Source: an uncultured Clostridia bacterium
GTDB taxonomy: Bacteria > Bacillota > Clostridia > Peptostreptococcales > Anaerovoracaceae
Assembly: GCA_938049335.1 (NCBI GenBank)
Contig: CALIYX010000015.1
Location: 50,263-114,262, forward strand
Direction: 5' to 3'
DNA length: 64,000 nt
Positions 17,559 through 25,641 of the stretch are shown here, one piece after another (the stretch's first letter is position 1; every line of letters starts with the position of its first letter). A program made the translations under genes and the position numbers. The notes beneath the pieces are model-generated. The model was not told the origin of the DNA, searched no databases, and saw nothing but the letters and a program-made list of their open reading frames with translations.

Positions 17559-18631
17559 TTTTTACTGGTATTTTAGTCGGTGCTGTCCTGCTGGATTTGC
17601 TGTTTGGCGACCCGGCATGGCTGCCGCACCCTGTTGTAATCATTGGCAAGCTGATAGACAAGCTGGAGGCTTGTCTGCGTAAGCGAATTGACGAAAAAGA
17701 GCTCTGCGATAGCGATAGGCAAAGGGCTTTGAGAAGGGCAGGAAAGCTACTAACTGCAACTGTAGTTTTGACAACGCTGATTTTAACTTCGGCGATAAGT
17801 GTAGTAGCATGGTTCATAAGTCCGTGGCTATTCCTTGCAGTTCAGGTGTTTTGGGGATTCCAGAGTCTTGCGATAAAAGGACTCGTATCCGAAAGCAAAA
17901 ATGTCTATAGATGTCTGACAGGAAAAGAAATCAAAACAAGACAGAAAAGGGAAGAAGAGCCTTCTCATGGCATAAAAAGATTTGATGCCACAGCGGGCTT
18001 TGAATCAAAGCAGGATAGGCTTGTTGCGGCTCGAAAGGCCGTTGGCAGGATAGTTGGAAGAGATACAAGTGAGCTTACAGAGGAGGGTGTAACAAAGGCA
18101 ACTGTTGAAACTGTTGCTGAAAACTTCGCCGATGGCGTCCTAGCGCCGCTTCTTTATCTCGCCATAGGCGGGGCTCCTCTTGCTCTAACATACAAGGCTG
18201 TCAACACCATGGACAGCATGTTAGGATATAAAAACGAAAAGTATATTGATTTTGGCAGAGCCTCCGCAAAACTTGATGATTTTTGCGGCTTTGCGCCGGC
18301 GCGGCTGGCGGCTCTGTTCTTTGTCGCCGCCGCCGCATTAACCGGTCGCGACTTCAAATCAGCTTACCGAATCTGGAGGCGCGACCGCTTTAATCACGCC
18401 AGCCCGAACTCGGCCCAGACCGAGGCGGCGTGTGCCGGCGCCTTGGGTATTCGCCTTGCGGGCCCTGCGTACTATTTCGGCGAATACTACGACAAGCCGT
18501 TTATAGGCGATGCGACTAGAGAGATAGAAGCTGAGGATATTTTGAGGGCAAATAAGCTGATGATTGCCGCATCGCTTCTGGCAACGGCTTGCTTTGTTGG
18601 AATACATCTGCTGATTCACTTCGTGAGATAA
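17555..18631 (+). CDS. cbiB: Adenosylcobinamide-phosphate synthase CbiB
   Basis: 358 residues. This integral membrane enzyme attaches the aminopropanol phosphate arm to cobyric acid. The FGDP-x-x-LPHPV-x-x-IGKLI start, GRIVGRDTSEL-type VGRIVGRDTSELTEEGVTKA, VETVAENFADGVLAPL and TMDSMLGYKNEKY are diagnostic. It uses a GTG start overlapping the cbiA stop. Its codon use shifts sharply to GC-rich codons between about 18285 and 18505 (CCG, GCG, CGC), unlike its neighbours, while the protein stays in frame and conserved. Confidence 0.94.
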   Translation: MIFTGILVGAVLLDLLFGDPAWLPHPVVIIGKLIDKLEACLRKRIDEKELCDSDRQRALRRAGKLLTATVVLTTLILTSAISVVAWFISPWLFLAVQVFWGFQSLAIKGLVSESKNVYRCLTGKEIKTRQKREEEPSHGIKRFDATAGFESKQDRLVAARKAVGRIVGRDTSELTEEGVTKATVETVAENFADGVLAPLLYLAIGGAPLALTYKAVNTMDSMLGYKNEKYIDFGRASAKLDDFCGFAPARLAALFFVAAAALTGRDFKSAYRIWRRDRFNHASPNSAQTEAACAGALGIRLAGPAYYFGEYYDKPFIGDATREIEAEDILRANKLMIAASLLATACFVGIHLLIHFVR

Positions 18632-18633
18632 TT

Positions 18634-18805
18634 GGCACGTAATTTGCGATCCAAATCACGCAAATTGAGCCACGATTGGCACGTATTTTGCGTCCCGAAC
18701 ACCCGACGCACGGTTTAGGAACCCGACGCTCTATTTAACACAGGTGGCACGCAATTTGCGACCCAAAAAGCACAACATAAAACCACAGGCGGCACGCAAT
18801 TTGCG
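18634..18805. repeat. Four-copy intergenic repeat between cbiB and cobD
   Basis: GGCACGTAATTTGCG (18634-18648), GGCACGTATTTTGCG (18678-18692), GGCACGCAATTTGCG (18746-18760) and again GGCACGCAATTTGCG (18791-18805). Each is followed by a similar A/T-Y-CC-x-AA tail. A degenerate inverted copy (CGCAAATTGAGCC) lies at 18660-18672, and ACCCGACGC occurs twice (18701, 18721). The 244-base gap holds no gene. Confidence 0.85.
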
Positions 18806-18875
18806 AAGTCCAAGCACATAACTTAAAGCGTAAAGCTTGGTAAACTGTGCCAAATAACAACTTAAGGACATTTGA

Positions 18876-19979
18876 ATGAAAAACGATAAATTTCTAAGAG
18901 GAGAGGTAAATACGGAGGAAAGAAAGCCGGAGAGGCTCGTTCACGGTGGTGACTGGGCAGGCTTTGAGGAGAGATTCGGATACGAGCCTCTCGACTTCTC
19001 TGTAAATGTGAGCCCTCTTGGACTTACAGAAGGGATAAAAACAGCAGTTATCGAGACGCTTGAAACAGCAGACAGATATCCCGATCCGCTTTGCAGAAGG
19101 CTTCGCAAGGCGATTGCTGAGCTTGAGCATGTCGAAGAGGGAAGCTGCCTTTGCGGAAATGGGGCAGATGACCTGATTTTTAGACTTGCAGCAGCTGTAA
19201 AGCCACGCAAGGCTTTGATTACTGCACCAACATTTGCTGAATACAGGGCAGCTATGGAATTGCAGGGCACTGAGATAGAGGAGTTTGAGTTAAAGGAGAT
19301 AGATGGATTCTCTCTGACGGAGGAATTTATTGAGCATATAAAAGCTGATACAGAAATTGTTTTCATATGCGAGCCGAACAATCCAACAGGTGTAACAACG
19401 CCAAGGAATTTGCTTAAGAAGGTTTTAGAAAGGTGTGCAGAGGTGGGAGCACTTCTCGTAATCGATGAATGCTTTAATGACTTCCTAGATGAGCCTGAGA
19501 AACACTCTATGAGGGAAATGCTAGCGGATTTTGATAATCTTTTTATACTAAAGTCCTTTACAAAGCTTTATGCGATGGCGGGAATTAGACTGGGATACTG
19601 CCTTTGCTATGATGAAAATCTCCTGAGAAAGATAAGAAAAGCTGGTCAGGAATGGTCGGTTTCTAGTCTTGCTGAGAATGCAGGACTTGCAGCTCTAAGA
19701 GAAGAAGGATATGTATCAGAGCTTAGAAGGCTTGTAAAATCCGAAAGAGAAAGAGTCGTAAGAGAGCTTGGTGACATGGGAATTGACAGGGTCTATGGCG
19801 AGGCGGATTATCTTTTGTTTTACGCTAGGGAAGGACTTGCAGACGAGCTTGAGACTAGAGGAATTTTGCTTAGAAGATGTGAAAATTACAGTGGCTTGGG
19901 ACCTGGCTGGTTTAGGTTAGGACTCAAAAAACGTGATGATAACAACATATTGTTAAAGGCGATGAAGGAGGTGTTATAG
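18876..19979 (+). CDS. cobD: Threonine-phosphate decarboxylase CobD
   Basis: 367 residues. It is a PLP-dependent fold-type I enzyme of the HisC-like family that makes aminopropanol phosphate, the linker used by CbiB. Seen: LVHGGDWAGF near the N-terminus, DFSVNVSPLG, YPDPLCRRLRKAI, CEPNNPTGV, VIDECFNDF and the PLP lysine in SFTKLYAMAGIRLGY (Lys230). Histidinol-phosphate aminotransferases look similar, but the HGGD start and position between cbiB and cbiP favour CobD. The ATG has only a weak ribosome binding site (TTAAGGAC). Its stop overlaps the cbiP GTG by one base. Confidence 0.9.
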   Translation: MKNDKFLRGEVNTEERKPERLVHGGDWAGFEERFGYEPLDFSVNVSPLGLTEGIKTAVIETLETADRYPDPLCRRLRKAIAELEHVEEGSCLCGNGADDLIFRLAAAVKPRKALITAPTFAEYRAAMELQGTEIEEFELKEIDGFSLTEEFIEHIKADTEIVFICEPNNPTGVTTPRNLLKKVLERCAEVGALLVIDECFNDFLDEPEKHSMREMLADFDNLFILKSFTKLYAMAGIRLGYCLCYDENLLRKIRKAGQEWSVSSLAENAGLAALREEGYVSELRRLVKSERERVVRELGDMGIDRVYGEADYLLFYAREGLADELETRGILLRRCENYSGLGPGWFRLGLKKRDDNNILLKAMKEVL

Positions 19980-21457
19980 TGGGCAAGGCTAAATGTATAA
20001 TGGTTCAGGGCACGATGTCAGGAGCTGGAAAGAGCTTGCTTTGTGCAGCGCTTTGCAGAATTTTTAAGCAGGACGGCTACAAGGTTGCGCCGTTCAAAAG
20101 TCAAAACATGGCACTGAACAGCTACGTTACCAGAAACGGTATGGAAATGGGACGTGCTCAGGTTATGCAGGCAGAGGCTGCAGGAATTGAACCTGATGTG
20201 CGTATGAACCCCGTTTTGCTCAAGCCATCAAGCGATATCGGAAGTCAGGTAATAGTGCTTGGCGAGGTTCGCGGACAGATGACTGCGACAGAGTACTACG
20301 AGTACAAGAATTCGCTTATGCCTGAGGTTATGAAGGCCTACAATGAACTTGCTGAGGAAAACGACATCATCGTAATCGAGGGTGCTGGAAGTCCGGCAGA
20401 AATCAACCTTCGCGAAAACGATATCGTCAACATGGGAATGGCTGAAGCTGCAGGAGCTCCAGTGCTTCTTGCAGGAGATATAGATAGGGGCGGCGTATTT
20501 GCGCAGCTATATGGAACGGTTAAGCTTTTGACTGAGGATGAGCAAAAGAGAATTGCAGGCCTCATCGTAAATAAATTCCGCGGCGATATAGATATCCTTG
20601 CACCAGGGCTTAAGATGGTCGAAGAAAAGACTGGAATTCCAGTGCTCGGAGTGGTCCCATATATCAGAGTGGATATCGATGATGAGGACTCGCTTGCGCC
20701 AAGACTTAACGCAAAATCAGAGGTCAAGCCTCTTGATATAGCGATTATAAGGATTCCTAGAATGTCAAACTTCACTGACTTTGCACCACTAGAAGCACAC
20801 GAGGTAATTGGTGCTAGGTACGTCCAGTCAGCAGAGGAGCTTCATAGTCCGGACATGGTTATAATTCCGGGAACAAAGAGCACCATGGACGATCTTCTCT
20901 GGATGCGTCAAAACGGCATAGAATCTGCAATTCAAAAGCTTGCTAGTTCAGGAACTCCGGTTCTTGGTGTATGCGGTGGCTATCAGATGATGGGCGAAAA
21001 GCTCTCAGATCCTTATCACATTGAGGGCGACATTGAAGAGATGCATGGAATGGGACTTCTTCCGACTGAGACGACTTTTACGAATACGAAGACGAGGACC
21101 CGTTTCACGGCTGATGTCAAGGCCAAGGATTTTGAGGGTGCAAAGCTAGATGGATATGAGATTCACATGGGCGAGAGCATCGTAAAGGGCGATCCATTTT
21201 TGACACTCGAAAACGGTAAGGACGACGGATGTGCCTGTGGCACGAACTTCGGAACATATTTGCACGGGCTCTTTGATACGGGAGAGCTCACTGAAAAACT
21301 AGTTAAATATCTATGCGACCGCAAGGGCGTCGAATATAGCGAGGCTGCGCCTATTTCGCACAGCGCTTATGTCGAAAAGCAATACGATATCTTGGCAGAT
21401 GGAGTTAGAGCGGCGATGGATTTTGATAAAATATATAAGATAATGGGATTAAGATAG
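19979..21457 (+). CDS. cbiP: Cobyric acid synthase
   Basis: 492 residues. It amidates side chains b, d, e and g of adenosylcobyrinic acid diamide. The P-loop-like GTMSGAGKSLL (10-20), PFKSQNMALNSYVT and MGRAQVMQAEAAG are typical. The C-terminal glutamine amidotransferase domain has LGVCGGYQMMG with nucleophile Cys332, and a late THLHGLF-like GTYLHGLFD. A GTG start shares one base with the cobD stop. Confidence 0.95.
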   Translation: MGKAKCIMVQGTMSGAGKSLLCAALCRIFKQDGYKVAPFKSQNMALNSYVTRNGMEMGRAQVMQAEAAGIEPDVRMNPVLLKPSSDIGSQVIVLGEVRGQMTATEYYEYKNSLMPEVMKAYNELAEENDIIVIEGAGSPAEINLRENDIVNMGMAEAAGAPVLLAGDIDRGGVFAQLYGTVKLLTEDEQKRIAGLIVNKFRGDIDILAPGLKMVEEKTGIPVLGVVPYIRVDIDDEDSLAPRLNAKSEVKPLDIAIIRIPRMSNFTDFAPLEAHEVIGARYVQSAEELHSPDMVIIPGTKSTMDDLLWMRQNGIESAIQKLASSGTPVLGVCGGYQMMGEKLSDPYHIEGDIEEMHGMGLLPTETTFTNTKTRTRFTADVKAKDFEGAKLDGYEIHMGESIVKGDPFLTLENGKDDGCACGTNFGTYLHGLFDTGELTEKLVKYLCDRKGVEYSEAAPISHSAYVEKQYDILADGVRAAMDFDKIYKIMGLR

Positions 21458-21467
21458 GAGATAAGAT

Positions 21468-22142
21468 ATGGAATACAAACACCTACTACCTGCGGATATT
21501 GAGCGCACAAGCATGAAAATCATCGAGGAAGAGATGGCCGAAAGAGGCATCGTAGTTTCAGAGGAGGATATGCCTGTTGTGAGAAGAGTAATTCACACAT
21601 CAGCGGACTTTGACTATGGTGCAAACCTTGAATTTACTGAGAATGCTACATCAAAGGGTATCGAAATCATGTCTAGCGGAGTTACTATTGTCACTGACAC
21701 GAACATGGCTCTTTCTGGAATAACAAAGCCAACTCTTAAGAAGCTAGGCGGAGAGGCCTTCTGCTTCATGGCAGAGCCTGAAATCGCAGAAAAAGCGAAG
21801 CTTGATGGAACTACCAGAGCTGTCGCATCTGTAAGCTATGCGAGCGAGAAGTATCCAAACGCTGTATTTGCAGTTGGTAACGCTCCTACTGCACTAATCA
21901 AGCTGTCTGAGCTTATCAGAGAAGGCTTCAGACCAAGCCTTGTAATCGGCGTACCTGTTGGATTTGTAAATGTTGTAGAGAGTAAGGAAGAAATCTTTGA
22001 GTTATGCAAGGAAAAGGGAATTCCTGCAATTGTTGCAAAGGGTCGTAAGGGTGGAAGCAATGTCGCTGCTGCAATTTGTAACGCTTTGCTATATGCAGCT
22101 GGAGATTTGACAGATCCAAGCAAGAGAGGCTGGAGAGGTTAG
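21468..22142 (+). CDS. cbiC: Cobalt-precorrin-8 methylmutase CbiC
   Basis: 224 residues. It moves the methyl group from C11 to C12, giving cobyrinic acid. RRVIHTSADFDYG holds the catalytic His43. MSSGVTIVTDTNM, VGNAPTALIKL and GVPVGFVNVVESKE are family blocks. The start has ATAGGAGATAAG upstream, ten bases after the cbiP stop. It is the last gene of the operon, followed by a strong terminator. Formally it acts before CbiA and CbiP in the pathway. Confidence 0.95.
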   Translation: MEYKHLLPADIERTSMKIIEEEMAERGIVVSEEDMPVVRRVIHTSADFDYGANLEFTENATSKGIEIMSSGVTIVTDTNMALSGITKPTLKKLGGEAFCFMAEPEIAEKAKLDGTTRAVASVSYASEKYPNAVFAVGNAPTALIKLSELIREGFRPSLVIGVPVGFVNVVESKEEIFELCKEKGIPAIVAKGRKGGSNVAAAICNALLYAAGDLTDPSKRGWRG

Positions 22143-22171
22143 TGAAAAGGCTCTAGGATATTTATATATTG

Positions 22172-22188
22172 AGCATGGAAAACATGCT
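22172..22188 (+). other. Short hairpin after cbiC
   Basis: AGCATG-GAAAA-CATGCT with a 6-bp perfect stem followed by TTTGAT. It may be a weak first terminator or an RNA 3'-end stabiliser ahead of the main terminator. Confidence 0.35.
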
Positions 22189-22220
22189 TTGATAGTAAAA
22201 CTAAATAAAGATTTGCATTT

Positions 22221-22252
22221 AAGACGCTTAGCTAATGGCAAGCGTCTTTTTT
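22221..22252 (+). terminator. Terminator of the cobalamin operon
   Basis: 9-bp perfect stem AAGACGCTT/AAGCGTCTT (22221-22229 with 22240-22248) followed by six T. Confidence 0.9.
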
Positions 22253-22294
22253 GTAAGTAAATACGCTAATTTTCTTTTATAATACGGCGTAATG

Positions 22295-22303
22295 TGTTAC
22301 AAT
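22295..22303 (+). promoter_or_regulatory. Extended -10 promoter of prfA
   Basis: TG-T-TACAAT (TACAAT at 22298-22303) with no good -35, about 58 bases before the ATG. Confidence 0.4.
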
Positions 22304-22360
22304 AGTTAGTTAGAAAATGATTAGTAAATAGCGAAAAATCGCGAAAAAAGGATGATAAAT

Positions 22361-23425
22361 ATGTTTGATAAATTGGATTTCATAGTGGAAAAATACAAGG
22401 ACATGTCTCTCAAGGTTTCTGATCCTGATGTGATTGCTGACCAGCCTACTTGGCAGAAATATATCAAGGATATGGGAGAGATGGAGCCTATCGTAAAGAA
22501 ATACGAGGAATACAAGAAGGCGAAAGATGAGCTCGCCATGGCTAAGGAAATCCTAGAGACCGAAAATGACGAGGAACTCAGGGATTTAGCAAAGCTAGAA
22601 GTGAACGATAACGAGGAAAAAATTGAGGTTCTATCTGATGAGCTGAGGATTTTGCTCATTCCTAAGGACCCTAACGACGATAAGAATGTTATCCTCGAGA
22701 TTAGAGCCGGAACTGGTGGTGAAGAGGCTGCTTTGTTCGGTCAGAACCTGCTTAGAATGTACACAAGATATGCAGAGCGTCACAGATGGAAGACTGAGAT
22801 CATAGAAATAAACGACACAGGTATGGGCGGAATCAAGGAAGCTGTTATGATGATCAAGGGTAAGGGTGCATACTCAAGACTCAAGTACGAGAGCGGAGTT
22901 CATCGTGTACAGCGTGTTCCAGAGACTGAGTCTTCAGGAAGAATCCATACTTCAGCTGCTACAGTTGCAGTGCTCCCAGAGGTTGAGGACGTTGATGTTG
23001 CTCTTGATCCTAACGATGTAAGAGTCGATGTTTACAGAGCTTCCGGAAACGGTGGACAGTGCGTAAACACAACTGACTCTGCGGTAAGACTTACCCACGT
23101 TCCAACAGGACTTGTTGTAACATGTCAGGATGAGAAGTCGCAGATTAAGAATAAGGAGAAGGCTTTCAAGGTACTTAAGTCAAGACTTTATGACCTTAAG
23201 CTTCAGGAACAGCAGAGCGAGATTGCTGCTGAACGTAGAAGCCAGATAGGAAGCGGAGATAGATCTGAGCGTATTAGAACATACAACTTCCCACAGGGAA
23301 GATGCACAGAACACCGCATTGGCATGACTCTCTATAGACTTGATGCTATTCTTGATGGAGATATAGACGAGATCATCGATGGCCTAATCACAAACGATCA
23401 GGCTGAGAAGATGAAGGCGTTTTAA
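22361..23425 (+). CDS. prfA: Peptide chain release factor 1
   Basis: 354 residues from ATG 22361, nine bases after AAAAAGG. The ATG at 22352 abuts that site and is rejected. It ends translation at UAA and UAG. The GGQ loop is SGNGGQCVNTTDSAVRLTH (GGQ at 231-233), and HRVQRVPETESSGRIHTSAAT is typical of RF1. GGQ is the target of PrmC, encoded about 15 kb upstream. ywlC, rpiB and upp follow closely. Confidence 0.96.
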   Translation: MFDKLDFIVEKYKDMSLKVSDPDVIADQPTWQKYIKDMGEMEPIVKKYEEYKKAKDELAMAKEILETENDEELRDLAKLEVNDNEEKIEVLSDELRILLIPKDPNDDKNVILEIRAGTGGEEAALFGQNLLRMYTRYAERHRWKTEIIEINDTGMGGIKEAVMMIKGKGAYSRLKYESGVHRVQRVPETESSGRIHTSAATVAVLPEVEDVDVALDPNDVRVDVYRASGNGGQCVNTTDSAVRLTHVPTGLVVTCQDEKSQIKNKEKAFKVLKSRLYDLKLQEQQSEIAAERRSQIGSGDRSERIRTYNFPQGRCTEHRIGMTLYRLDAILDGDIDEIIDGLITNDQAEKMKAF

Positions 23426-23453
23426 GCTTTAGCTACTTGGAGGATTAGTCCTA

Positions 23454-24488
23454 ATGAAAACATCGTTATTTAACGATACAATTGAAAATATAAGGGCTGC
23501 AGCGGACATAATCCGAGATGGAGGGCTAGTTGCATTTCCAACGGAGACTGTTTATGGACTTGGAGCTGACGCTTTGAATAGCGAAGCAGTTAGCAAGGTT
23601 TATGCGGCAAAGGGAAGGCCTTCAGACAATCCGATGATTGTTCACATAGCAGAGACGAGCGAGCTAGCAAAGCTTACGGATGATATAAGTAGCGATATGC
23701 AGGCTTTGATGGACGCATTTTGGCCAGGTCCTATGACTATGATTGTAAGACGAAAGGATATAGTTCCAGATGTCACAACAGGTGGACTTGATACTGTGGG
23801 AGTGAGACTTCCTTCGAGCGAGGTGGCAAGGACACTTATTAGAGAATCGGGTTGCCCGATAGCGGCACCTAGTGCAAATATCTCGGGAAGACCTAGTCCA
23901 ACTACAGCAGAGCATGTTATACATGATCTGTATGGTAGAATCGACGGAATTATTTGCGGAGAGGACTGTGACTTTGGCATAGAGTCTTCGGTCATCGATA
24001 TGACATGTGACACGCCTATGATTTTGAGACCTGGAGCTATAACATGCGAGATGTTTTCTGAGGCACTAGGAAGGGAAGTTGCTGTTGACCAAAGTCTATT
24101 CAAGAGGCCTCAGAATATACTAGATCCTGAGAAGATAGAAGATACTGGGACACCTGATGAGGATTTTCATCCTAAATCGCCAGGAATGAAGTACAAGCAC
24201 TATGCACCTTGCGCTGAGATGATTATCTTTGATGGAGAAGGCGATTCTGTAAGAAAGGCTATGGACGCAGAAGCAGATGAGCTTGAGAAACAAGGGAAAT
24301 CAGTATTTAAGCTAAGGTTCACAGATGAGAAGCTAGCTGCACACGAATTGTTTGCAAAGCTGAGAGAGGCTGACGAACTTGGAGCCGATGTGATTTTGGC
24401 AGAGGCTCTACCTGAACAGGGACTTGGCTTTTCAGTTATGAATAGAATGTTAAAGTCGGCAGGATATAATGTCAGGAGGATAATATGA
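23454..24488 (+). CDS. ywlC: L-threonylcarbamoyladenylate synthase (Sua5/YwlC type)
   Basis: 344 residues. It makes threonylcarbamoyl-AMP for the t6A37 modification of tRNAs that read ANN codons. An N-terminal YrdC domain (about 10-205) includes AFPTETVYGLGADA, KVYAAKGRPSDNPMIVHI, PGPMTMI and APSANISGRPSPT. A linker with SPGMKYKHYAP leads to the C-terminal Sua5 domain (about 235-344). This is the long, two-domain form. It begins 28 bases after prfA and its stop overlaps the rpiB start (ATGA). Confidence 0.94.
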   Translation: MKTSLFNDTIENIRAAADIIRDGGLVAFPTETVYGLGADALNSEAVSKVYAAKGRPSDNPMIVHIAETSELAKLTDDISSDMQALMDAFWPGPMTMIVRRKDIVPDVTTGGLDTVGVRLPSSEVARTLIRESGCPIAAPSANISGRPSPTTAEHVIHDLYGRIDGIICGEDCDFGIESSVIDMTCDTPMILRPGAITCEMFSEALGREVAVDQSLFKRPQNILDPEKIEDTGTPDEDFHPKSPGMKYKHYAPCAEMIIFDGEGDSVRKAMDAEADELEKQGKSVFKLRFTDEKLAAHELFAKLREADELGADVILAEALPEQGLGFSVMNRMLKSAGYNVRRII

Positions 24489-24928
24489 TAATGGTAATGG
24501 CCGCTGACCACGGCGGATATGAGCTAAAGAACGCAATCAAAAAGCATCTTCAGGAGCGCGGAGGATTTCAGATTTTGGACCTAGGAACAAATGACGGTGA
24601 GGCGGTTGATTATCCAGAGTACGGAAAAGCTTGCGGAGATGCTGTTGCATCAGGTAAGGCTGACCTTGGCATAGTATGCTGCGGAAGTGGTGTTGGAATT
24701 TCCATGGCTGCAAATAAAGCAAAAGGCGCTAGATGTGCACTTTGTTATTCAGAGGAAATCGCTCGTCTGGCAAAGGAGCATAACAATGCTAATATTCTAG
24801 CCTTCGGTGGAAGAATGACCACGCCTGAAGAGGCTTGCAAGATGGTTGACATCTGGCTAGATACTGAGTGGGCTGGTCTCACCCAGGAAAGACATGCAAG
24901 ACGAGTTGCTCAGCTAGATGCACTCTAG
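24485..24928 (+). CDS. rpiB: Ribose-5-phosphate isomerase B
   Basis: 147 residues. It interconverts ribose 5-phosphate and ribulose 5-phosphate in the pentose phosphate pathway. ADHGGYELK near the start, CCGSGVGISMAANKAKGARCA and NNANILAFGGRM are the RpiB/LacAB signatures, with the catalytic cysteine in the CCGSG loop. The start has AGGAGG and overlaps the ywlC stop by four bases. Confidence 0.95.
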   Translation: MIMVMAADHGGYELKNAIKKHLQERGGFQILDLGTNDGEAVDYPEYGKACGDAVASGKADLGIVCCGSGVGISMAANKAKGARCALCYSEEIARLAKEHNNANILAFGGRMTTPEEACKMVDIWLDTEWAGLTQERHARRVAQLDAL

Positions 24929-24992
24929 GAATCGCATCGCATTTTGATAGTTAATAAAGTCAATAGTTAAATATACAAAGTAGGAGAGAAAA

Positions 24993-25622
24993 ATGGGTAA
25001 GATATATGTTTTTGACCATCCGCTAATTCAGCACAAGGTTGCACTTATGAGAATGCAGGAGACAAATGTTAAGGACTTCCGTCAGCTAGCTAAGGAAATC
25101 GCTATTTTGATGGGGTTTGAGGCTACTAGAGATCTAGAGTTAGAACAGGTTGAAATCGAGACACCTATGTGCAAGACAAAAGTTAATATGCTCAAGGGTG
25201 AGGATATTGCTATCGTTCCAATTTTGAGAGCTGGTCTTGGGTTCGTTGAGGGTATGCTTGAGCTAGTTCCAAACGCAAAGGTAGGACATGTTGGTCTTTA
25301 CAGAGATCCTGATTCACACGAGCCTGTTGAATATTATTGCAAGCTTCCTGCTGATATTGAGAAGAGAAGAATTTTCGTTCTTGACCCAATGCTTGCGACT
25401 GGTGGAAGTGCTTCGGCAGCTATCGACTTCATCAAAAAGCGCGGTGGTAAGGACATCACATTCATGTGCCTAATTGCAGCTCCAGAGGGAATCAAGGTTC
25501 TTCAGGATGCACATCCAGATGTTGATATCTACATCGCTGCTAAGGACGAGAGACTAAACGAGAAAGCATACATCTTGCCAGGTCTTGGAGATGCTGGAGA
25601 CAGACTCTACGGAACAAAATAA
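24993..25622 (+). CDS. upp: Uracil phosphoribosyltransferase
   Basis: 209 residues, the standard length. It converts uracil and PRPP to UMP for pyrimidine salvage. HPLIQHKVALMR at the N-terminus, PILRAGLGFVEGML, the PRPP loop in VLDPMLATGGSASAAI and the C-terminal YILPGLGDAGDRLYGTK are diagnostic. The ribosome binding site is TAGGAGAG. The 64 bases before it show no clear promoter, so it may be read through from prfA. Confidence 0.97.
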   Translation: MGKIYVFDHPLIQHKVALMRMQETNVKDFRQLAKEIAILMGFEATRDLELEQVEIETPMCKTKVNMLKGEDIAIVPILRAGLGFVEGMLELVPNAKVGHVGLYRDPDSHEPVEYYCKLPADIEKRRIFVLDPMLATGGSASAAIDFIKKRGGKDITFMCLIAAPEGIKVLQDAHPDVDIYIAAKDERLNEKAYILPGLGDAGDRLYGTK

Positions 25623-25641
25623 ATTAAGGAGCCCAGTGGGA

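Noticed and set aside
18634..18805. CRISPR array
   Set aside because: The cores are only 15 bases, unevenly spaced (44, 68 and 45), not identical, and no cas genes are present.
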